Assembly (NCBI GenBank): GCA_015680685.1 | Contig: MNCI01026259.1 | Location: forward strand, 563,456-599,424 | DNA length: 35,969 nt | Origin: Gnetum montanum | Taxonomy: Eukaryota; Streptophyta; Gnetopsida; Gnetales; Gnetaceae | Reading direction: 5' to 3' | Part shown: positions 29,140 through 35,969 of the stretch, piece by piece | Position numbering within the stretch: the stretch's first letter is position 1 | Layout of the letters: each line of letters starts with the position of its first letter | Translations under genes and position numbers: made by a program | Notes under the pieces: generated by a model | Told to the model about the DNA's origin: nothing | The model's input: the letters and a program-made list of their open reading frames with translations, nothing else | The model's database searches: none

Positions 29140-31110
29140 AGGTTGTTACCAAAGTTAGGTTATACCTTACTGCTTGCCTTAATAGATTTACTTTATTTCT
29201 GTGTGATGTTAATTATTAGAAGAACATGTCCCCGAAAGATTATAATGCTGAGTCCTCTTTGCTTAGGTGGTTTCCCAATTTAATTTTCTGGTATACATAA
29301 GGGGATGAAATTATTTTTGACACATTCAAATCTTAATTTTAGAACTAATTACCCTTAAAGATGTCCTTCGGGTGATGATGAATTTCAAAAAAAATGTACA
29401 TGCTATTCGGCATGGACAAAAAATTTATATGCTATTTAGCATGTACCCTCTCCCCCACGACTAAGTTGAACACTCCGGGTTCAAGTAGGTTCAAACGGAA
29501 TGAAAATCGGAGTACCAGCAAGCGAGTTATGGATATGAAAGCAAGGGACGTGCAATCGTAAGTCGTAGAGAGAAATTTGAAAAAATTTTCCTGTGTGAAC
29601 AGTTGTAAATAATGTTGATTAGCACAAGGGGGTCATGTATATATTGAAGTGAGGGCACTTAGAGAATGTACCGAATTTTTTTTATATGTTTTTGAAATTA
29701 AACATTGTAAACTAAGGACATCTGGATGATTATTAAAGGGTTCCAGGGTAATTCAACTAGTTCTGAAGGCACGAAAATTATGATGGTGTGGAATTTATCA
29801 ATAAGGACCTTAGATGGTAGAGAAAAAGGCTATGTGATGGTAATAAGGGAAAGAAAATCAATTGAAAAATTAAGCTGAGGGTAAGAGATTGTGTGTTCTA
29901 GCTAGAGAATTAATGAAGATTACAACAAAATTACACAAGTGGGTCCTCCCCAAAGCAGGTTTCAACCTATTATGCCCTTGTGTAATCACACTTAAAGTGT
30001 CCGTGGGCACTAGAAGGGTTAATTGTAATCTGCACTAACTCCACAAAACACACACATGTAAATATCACTGGAATGAGATGAAAATTTTATGTTACACGGG
30101 ACACGAGCTACAATTACACGAACAGTGAGATGAGACGAAGTATAGAAAGGGATTGTAGAGATCGGGACATGAGGTAACTAACCCAGGACATAGTGAATCA
30201 TGCGTGTAAAGAATGATTAATATGTCATTAACCCATTGTTCCAAGATCAGGACCAAGTCCATCCTTCTAATCAGTGACATCGCATTGCTTCATCCCATGG
30301 TAAAAAGCTATGAGAGTACCATAACAACAAGGCATACGATCACTTGGCGTTTAGTACAAGGGAGGAGTGATGTTTTTGTTTTATGGCACTTGTCTTTTTC
30401 TTTTCTCTTCTTTCTTTTGTTTTTCTTTTTCACCTTACTAAATCTAGAGAAGCTGCCAACCTTCAGGCATGGGTGCATGTCTTTCCAGTGGGCCCCCCTA
30501 GAACAGCGTTTGATTTTCGAGTACCCTTTTGATTTCTCTTACTCCCATTTTTCATTAGATCTACAAGGATCTTAGTACAACCATATTGCATGATAACTCC
30601 CACAGATGTCACCAAAGAGAATCCGCAAGTCCCCTTGATGTCACATCCTAATCATTCCCTCTTGGTCCATCCTTCTTCATTCTAGGTACAATGAACACAA
30701 AATTAATTTTAATTTTTTAGAAATTTCAAGAATATCACTATACCCTCAAACAGAACCTCTTTATTTATAAAGTGGATGAGTGGATGTAGTGGGCTCACTG
30801 TTTTAAATAATTGACCACTCATGACTTAATAACATAAAACACATCTCAACCAACAATCCACATGAGTGTTTTATTCGTAGACGAGATTACTTACAAAAAA
30901 CGTGAAAAAACAAACACACAAAAAGATAAAACAAAAAATTGCAAAATGAAAAACTGGAAAACAAAAAGTTGTAAAATTAAAGAAAATGAAAAATAATTAT
31001 TAATCCTGCTTGTTATTAGAATGAGGGATATCCCTCATAGCCAAACGGTTGTGGATGGCATGGATTAATAATTGACGACTGGAATCCTTGCTTCTTGGAA
31101 ATCTTGGGAC
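29140..31110 (-). other. Long 3' noncoding region of element D
   Basis: T-rich TTTTGTTTTACA-like array (30880-31010), then a region with little visible similarity to A-C, then the conserved RNA fold (29930-30011), a PPT-like GTCGTGGGGG tract (29452-29464) and the acceptor-like site. The middle part (about 30060-30880) holds no gene that I can support. Confidence 0.65.
29930..30011 (-). promoter_or_regulatory. Candidate conserved RNA fold, copy D
   Basis: Minus strand: helix 1 AGTGCCCACGGACACT (30011-29996), with T3-A14 replacing A3-T14 of A and C. Closing helix ATTACACAAG (29986-29977) with CTTGTGTAAT (29939-29930), ten perfect pairs, then GG/CC across a bulged A. Helix 3 AGGT-TGAA-ACCT (29968-29957), replacing AGGC/GCCT of the others. 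Confidence 0.65.
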
Positions 31111-32338
31111 TCAATCATACTTACCCCGTCGGGTTTCATACACTAGGTTATAAGGAGCATAGTGGGGCAATTTATACAATGTAATTCCCGGATAATGAGT
31201 TGACCCACTATGATGTTTAGGACCGAATGGTATGAAAGGATTAATAAATGAAGGTTGAGGATCCTTGCATGTTGGAAATATTGGAACTGATCCATACTCA
31301 CCCCATTGGGGTTCACACACTTGATTGTAGTAAGCATAGTGGGGCACTTCATACGATGTAGTTCCCAGATAATGAGTTGACCCACTATGATGTTTGTGAC
31401 CGTTAGATGGTATGCAAGGATTGGGTTGATGTCTCCCATGGTTGTGTTCATTGGGCTGTATGGTTGTTGGAGTATTAGTTGGTGGCCCTGATAAAGTTAC
31501 ATGAGGTGTTGGGTTCGAAGGTAAAGGTGCACCACAGGGTTGGACTTGTGCTGGGTTGGAAGGTGCAGTGACCTCAGAATTGTGTTGTCCCTTCCTACGG
31601 CCGTGTTTAAAGGAAGGACGTCTTTGATGTTGCTGAGGCTCTTCACTACAGTAAGTAGCAGCAGCACAAGTGTTGTTCGTGGGTTGCAGTGGTATAAACA
31701 CCTTAGGAACAATTGGTGGCATTGTGGAAGGAGGGAAAGGATAGGAATGTTGGAAGTTAGGAGGGATGTAAGGTGCACAAGGTGGTGGTTGTGTTGGAGG
31801 TATGGGTTGATAGTGTTGTGGAGAATGGTATTGTGATGAGATAAAGTTTGGCAGCCCAGTTGAAGAAACAGGATGTTGGACGTTATAAGCATTTGGATTT
31901 GGAAAATGTGAAGGGTGCCTCTAGTCTAAGGGTGGATTCCCCCACGACTAGGATTGTTGCCTCTGTGGTCTAACACAGTATCTCTATACGAACTCTGGAT
32001 GTAATGTGTTTCCCCAATGCTCATGTAGATGTAACAAGATTGGGCATTGGCCTTTGGGGTGATCGTACAGGCATATGTTGCATTCATACATATGATTGAT
32101 AGTTGAGTGCTTAGTCCCTTCATTCCTTCTTTCCGAATGTCTATTATTTCATCCTGCTTCTTGGGTTTTGAAAACTCTATCTCCAATGGTGTTGATATAT
32201 TCTCCACACTTTTGATTCATCCATTCCAACATCTTATTGATCTTTGCCTCAGCTTCTTCTAACAATTGTTGTATTGGCAAAGATGATGTTTCCACCTTGG
32301 AATTTGTTGATCTCTCCTTGTTATGATCATGGACCTTT
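31111..32338 (-). pseudogene. gag: gag C-terminal half of element D
   Basis: Left of the N gap the minus strand reads a helical segment (I-Q-Q-L-L-E-E-A-E-A-K-I-N-K-M, about 32280), corresponding to the segment before the zinc knuckle in C. Then a complete zinc-knuckle-like motif C-N-I-C-L-Y-D-H-P-K-G-Q-C (32077-32041; CX2CX3HX4C). A Pro/Tyr/His-rich tail follows; its last 203 codons (31722-31111) are open, with Q-H-Q-R-R-P-S-F-K-H-G-R-R-K-G as a basic patch and a 177-bp in-frame tandem duplication. One stop follows the first helical part. No protease motif follows; the frame ends at 31111 at the start of the 3' region. Confidence 0.8.
31134..31450. repeat. 177-bp in-frame tandem duplication in D gag
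   Basis: GATAATGAGTTGACCCACTA occurs at 31191 and 31368, 177 bp apart, inside two similar units (H-H-S-G-S-T-H-Y, then P-H-Y-A, then Y-N). 177 is 59 codons, so the frame is kept. Confidence 0.8.
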
Positions 32339-32701
32339 NNNNNNNNNNNNNNNNNNNNNNNNNNNNNNNNNNNNNNNNNNNNNNNNNNNNNNNNNNNNNN
32401 NNNNNNNNNNNNNNNNNNNNNNNNNNNNNNNNNNNNNNNNNNNNNNNNNNNNNNNNNNNNNNNNNNNNNNNNNNNNNNNNNNNNNNNNNNNNNNNNNNNN
32501 NNNNNNNNNNNNNNNNNNNNNNNNNNNNNNNNNNNNNNNNNNNNNNNNNNNNNNNNNNNNNNNNNNNNNNNNNNNNNNNNNNNNNNNNNNNNNNNNNNNN
32601 NNNNNNNNNNNNNNNNNNNNNNNNNNNNNNNNNNNNNNNNNNNNNNNNNNNNNNNNNNNNNNNNNNNNNNNNNNNNNNNNNNNNNNNNNNNNNNNNNNNN
32701 N
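32339..32701. other. Assembly gap (363 Ns) inside D gag
   Basis: All N. It hides the Gag core of element D; the true length is unknown. Confidence 0.99.
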
Positions 32702-32929
32702 TCGAACAGCCTCTTGTATTTGCGTTAAGCTTGTAGTGGCCAATGGGGGTTCATCGTCATCGGGTAAGTTAGGCTTTCGTGCGTTACGATGACGTTGTTT
32801 TTGTTCATTCTTATAGGAAAATCCCACTTCAGGTTGTATACTCCAATCTTCATCGTCATATAGCTCATTGGTTCTCCAATGAACTTCCTCACTAAGTGTG
32901 GCATTATTATCCTCTTGTCGGAGAGACAT
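32702..32929 (-). pseudogene. gag: gag N-terminal part of element D (cut by gap)
   Basis: From an ATG at 32929 the minus strand is open into the gap: M-S-L-R-Q-E-D-N-N-A, an acidic stretch Y-D-D-E-D-W, a basic stretch K-Q-R-H-R-N-A-R-K, then D-D-D-E-P-P-L-A-T-T-S-L. The last string corresponds to D-H-D-E-P-L-L-A-T-R-S-M in C, which places it before the Gag core. The Ser/His-rich segment of A-C is absent, so D Gag has a shorter N-terminus. The start is 113 nt from the PBS, similar to C. Whether the gene was intact cannot be told because of the gap. Confidence 0.7.
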
Positions 32930-33041
32930 GTTGTGTGTGAATTTATGCGACTTTTTAATAATTATTATTTTCTGAAAGATATATCGTTAAGTCCTTTACA
33001 GCGACCTTGTATGATATAACTAATCTAGATAACTCGCACCA

Positions 33042-33059
33042 TTCCCAGCAACAATGCTA
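33042..33059 (-). promoter_or_regulatory. Primer-binding site of element D (decayed tRNA-Asp type)
   Basis: Minus strand TAGCATTGTTGCTGGGAA, one base inside the LTR end. All differences from TGGCGCCGTTGCCGGGGA are transitions (C to T or G to A). Confidence 0.7.
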
Positions 33060-33060
33060 A

Positions 33061-33968
33061 TGATGAGCAATGGGTACCCTCTACATCCAATCATACGAAT
33101 CACAAGCATTCACACATGATCCAGTCAAATTTTATGGATGAGACTAGTTTTGCATCTAGATCGTTAAGTATTGATCATAGTTCATTGTCTTCCCACTTGG
33201 ACTAGTGGTAGCTTTGTCACATATGGTTTAGTCCAAAGTGAGGCATATGATTCTTGATGTTGTTTTGGTCTTAAGCTACTCCAAAGGATAATAAAGAAAT
33301 TAATTATTTAAACTAATTAACAAAAAAAAGTAAAGTCTAAACTAGCCTACAAGCAATGAGTGTCCATTCTCAGCTTGCCATACACATCCTAAACCGATGT
33401 ATTCACTATTGGGATTACCAAGCACTATGCTACTAGGTGAACCAAGTAATAATGTTGCTAAGGTTAGCAAGGGAATACATGTTCAAGCTTGAAATTGGTC
33501 CTACNCGTTCTGCTTCTAGGAGTTTAAGGGTGAGAGACTAATCACGATGAGCAACCGATTCCTTAACTAGCCGTACACACCTGTAGATGCTTATAGTTAA
33601 GTTGTACTCACACCGCGCTATGAAAGCAATAAATAACAAATAAATAAACTAAGTGAATGCTGCAATGATGAAGTAATCTCGATCTTTATTGCTGGTCATG
33701 TACATGTCCAAGTACGGCACACTCGAATAAAGACACCGTACAATTACATTCACCACACTGGGGGCAGACACGGGAAAAATTCTAACTCTGGAGGGATCAA
33801 ACTGCCAGAGCTTCGCTACACTAAAACTAGGATCCCCTCACAAGGGAGAGCCACCTCTTATTTATAGACATGGCGGCGGACTGCGATATCGCGTACGCGA
33901 TATCGTAGGGAAGGACGGGATATCGCGGGGGATGCGATATCACGGCCTGTGTGAACCGCGTCTCATCA
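33061..33968 (-). repeat. 5' LTR of element D (two parts of unequal age)
   Basis: 908 bp, minus-strand TGATGAGACGCGG...GCTCATCA. From the N at 33504 to 33968 it is very close to the other LTR of D; from 33061 to 33503 it is strongly diverged from it with mostly C-to-T type changes. U3 palindromes 33880-33945, TATAAATA at 33866-33859, poly(A) inverted repeat 33683-33690 / 33726-33733. Confidence 0.85.
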
Positions 33969-33973
33969 ACTAC
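33969..33973. repeat. Target site duplication of D, right copy (ACTAC)
   Basis: Identical to 27530-27534, immediately after the LTR end. Confidence 0.9.
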
Positions 33974-34359
33974 CATGAGAATTGATGAAGTTGAATGATT
34001 AGGTAGGAATACAATTTATCCTTCTAGATCCCTCCCTCATATTTTTTTTCATCCCAATGAAAGATGAAGAAAAGTCTAAATAATAAGAATCTAAATGTTG
34101 GTAGATTATTTTAACTTTATAAGACATAACATCTTTGATTTTGGTTATTCTATCATATCCCTTGATAACATCATTAATAAGTGAAAATTTGGCTTTACAA
34201 AAATAAGATATTTTAAATTACTATATATGTCTTAATAAAATCATATTTTTCCTTAAGATATAAACATTTAAGTTATAACAATGATTATGAATAACTTAAA
34301 TAATATTGATCACTAGCATTAGTTCCTCTATCTAACCACAAAAATCAAAAATATTTAGA
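33974..34359. other. AT-rich non-element DNA, no gene seen
   Basis: Short AT-rich stretch continuing the DNA left of D. Nothing recognisable. Confidence 0.5.
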
Positions 34360-35165
34360 TGTGACTTGATTGTATGTAGTAAATTGAACTAGTGGTACAT
34401 CTAGATATTAATCACAATCATAGGTCATTATCTTCCTAGTTATACCCATGTGAACCTTAGTACATATGGTTAAGTATAACTAACGCATTTGATCAAGATG
34501 TTATAGAAATCATATATTAAAATATGAAAATTACTAACTAATATAATACTAAGAAAATGAATCCTAATCTAGCCTAAGAAATGAGTGTTCATTCCACACT
34601 TATCAAACACATCCTCAACTTACAGTTTTTTTGTTGGATTGCCAAGTGTCCATTGTTGGTTGTACCAAGTGGTATACTACTAGGATTACAAAATGTTAAC
34701 ATATTTGTACTTGAAGTTGGTCATACTCATTTTGCATATTCAATATCGATAGAAAATTAAATTATTATTCTAAGAACAAAATAAAGTAAAAAATAAGCTA
34801 TATTATATTATAAATAAATGAAATTAAAAGTAAATTTAAACTTTGTTAAAGCGCTACTATAGAGTGAAATAATCTTAATCTTTATTGCCAATCATGTAAT
34901 GTATCCAAGTATAACATACTTGAATAAAGACTCTAGATAATTACATCACACTACACTGCAGGCACTTATTGATGGTTTTAAGGTTTATGGAAGAAAGCTA
35001 AAAGAGTATGAATAAGCTACTGATTAAAATAGTATCATAAATGTGGTTGGTTATGTATTTATATAGTCATTTATTATTACTACATTAACATTGATGTGTT
35101 GACACAGAAACTACATCAATGTTGATGTGTTAATGTAGATGCATTGATGTAGTTAACTTATTCAT
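34360..35165 (-). repeat. Element E: decayed LTR relic of the same family
   Basis: On the minus strand it follows the LTR layout: short palindromes (35084-35155, ACATCAATGTTGATGT type), TATAAATA (35063-35056), TGCCTGCAGTGTAGTG near the R region (about 34954-34970), the poly(A) inverted repeat TCTTTATT (34879-34886) / AATAAAGA (34923-34930), and a U5-like part matching B and D (AATCTAGCCTAAG near 34570). The terminal TCATCA end is not seen and no internal region adjoins, so it may be a truncated solo LTR. Ends are approximate. Confidence 0.65.
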
Positions 35166-35969
35166 TATTGAACAACCTCTACGTTGACCCCTTAACCTAG
35201 TGAAAATCCAATTAATATCAATCCTTTCATAGGATAATAGTAAAGAGCTAAGACCTAGGGTAGCTATGGGGTTGATACTAGTCATAATTTAACCTAAGAG
35301 TTTAACATTCATGAGGGTTAGCTAATCCCATAATTGAACATTCATGAGGATTGTCCTAGATATGTGAAGTTTTAGACTAAATAGTCCTTGATGGCTAGTT
35401 TAAATTAGTTTCATCCTTATAATTATTTTTATGTTTGATGCTAGAAACATTTGGAAAATTCATTGGTAGATTAAAACAAGAATTAATGATAAATTATCAT
35501 ATTAATGATAATTGCTAATGGTTTTAATTAACTTTTTTGTTAACCAATTTGGGTGTTTCTTATAATAGTGTGCTTTTCACCATAGGTCTCATCTTCCAAC
35601 TTTGTTTTAGGTGGTAACAATGTGGTTTACTATAACGTGGAGGTGTTATAATCCTTCTTACATATGCTTCATGCATATTGTTGTTAGAGGCATGAATAGA
35701 GATTTTAGTTAAGAATATGATTAGTGGACCAAAGTGCATGGCAAAAGCAAGGGTATGATGTAGGTGAAGGATTTGTGCATTTTTGTATATTTAGAGCCAT
35801 GTTATGAATTTATAAAATGTCCCATGTGATTATTAATTGTATCTCATGTTAACTTGTATATAACGAATTTATTTTTGGAATATTGGTGTAACATTTCATT
35901 AATAATATGTTTAATCTTTATGGTTCATTCAAGTATGATTATTGAAGTATAAGGTTGTATATTTATTGT
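35166..35969. other. AT-rich non-element DNA to window end
   Basis: No reading frame, RNA gene or repeat that I can support. Confidence 0.5.

Larger units (their letters stand above)
27535..33968 (-). mobile_element. Element D: gag-type, pol-less gypsy element with an extra 3' frame (6,434 bp)
   Basis: Minus-strand order: 5' LTR (33061-33968), decayed tRNA-Asp PBS, gag with a 363-N gap, long 3' noncoding region with the conserved RNA fold, acceptor-like site, a 3' reading frame, PPT, 3' LTR (27535-28335). ACTAC duplications flank it. No protease, RT or integrase motif was found. Single Ns sit in both LTRs. Gag is related to but distinct from A-C. Confidence 0.88.

Noticed and set aside
31540-31836. 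98-codon plus-strand frame
   Set aside because: Antisense to the Gag tail of element D; it has no independent motif.
1-35969. CRISPR arrays, bacterial operons, tRNA or rRNA genes
   Set aside because: None seen. The repeats are LTRs and short satellites, and the only tRNA-like sequences are the tRNA-Asp-complementary primer sites.

Overview
This window looks like gene-poor, AT-rich repeat DNA from the nuclear genome of a seed plant. It holds five related Ty3/gypsy-type LTR retrotransposon copies (A to E) set in AT-rich sequence that has no recognisable host gene. The plant assignment rests on three things: the protein families (Gag, DSG-type protease, reverse transcriptase, integrase without a chromodomain), a primer-binding site complementary to the 3' end of plant tRNA-Asp, and the retrotransposon-in-retrotransposon layout. 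The protease and RT resemble the non-chromovirus Athila/Tat side of the plant gypsy tree. Species cannot be named from the sequence.

Layout. A (+, 1-7056) is cut by the window start and keeps decayed gag, protease and RT, with an internal deletion joining RT to the integrase C-terminus, and a 3' LTR. AT-rich sequence with a ~31-bp repeat follows. B (-, 8223-18311) is the only copy with every domain; both LTRs and a 5-bp duplication (ATTGG) are present, but the coding region is full of stops. C (+, 19159-26271) is younger, with two LTRs and an ATAAC duplication, but carries only gag and protease; the whole RT-RNase H-integrase block is missing. D (-, 27535-33968) has two LTRs and an ACTAC duplication, a gag-type gene interrupted by 363 Ns, no pol, and an extra reading frame near its 3' LTR. 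E (-, about 34360-35165) is a decayed LTR relic. Single Ns at 21426, 26044, 28017 and 33504 lie inside repeats and look like assembly joins.

The most interesting signal is not protein-coding. All four internal regions keep a long (~1.9-2.7 kb) segment between the end of the coding region and the 3' LTR. It contains an approximately 80-nt RNA fold whose helices differ in sequence between copies yet remain base-paired (compensatory changes in three helices), recurrent TTAGTCATGGGGG tracts like the polypurine tract, and a branch-point plus 3' splice-acceptor-like site just before a small 3' reading frame. The LTRs share a TCTTTATT/AATAAAGA inverted repeat holding the poly(A) signal, and short palindrome arrays immediately upstream of the TATA box whose sequence differs between subfamilies (GCGATATCGC, TCTAATTATTAGA, ACATCAATGTTGATGT).

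How the parts would have worked together: transcription from the TATA box of the 5' LTR, tRNA-Asp priming at the PBS, plus-strand priming at the PPT, and Gag/Pro/Pol from one polyprotein. C and D lack RT and integrase, so their movement would have needed these enzymes from a complete relative, if pol was already lost when they inserted.
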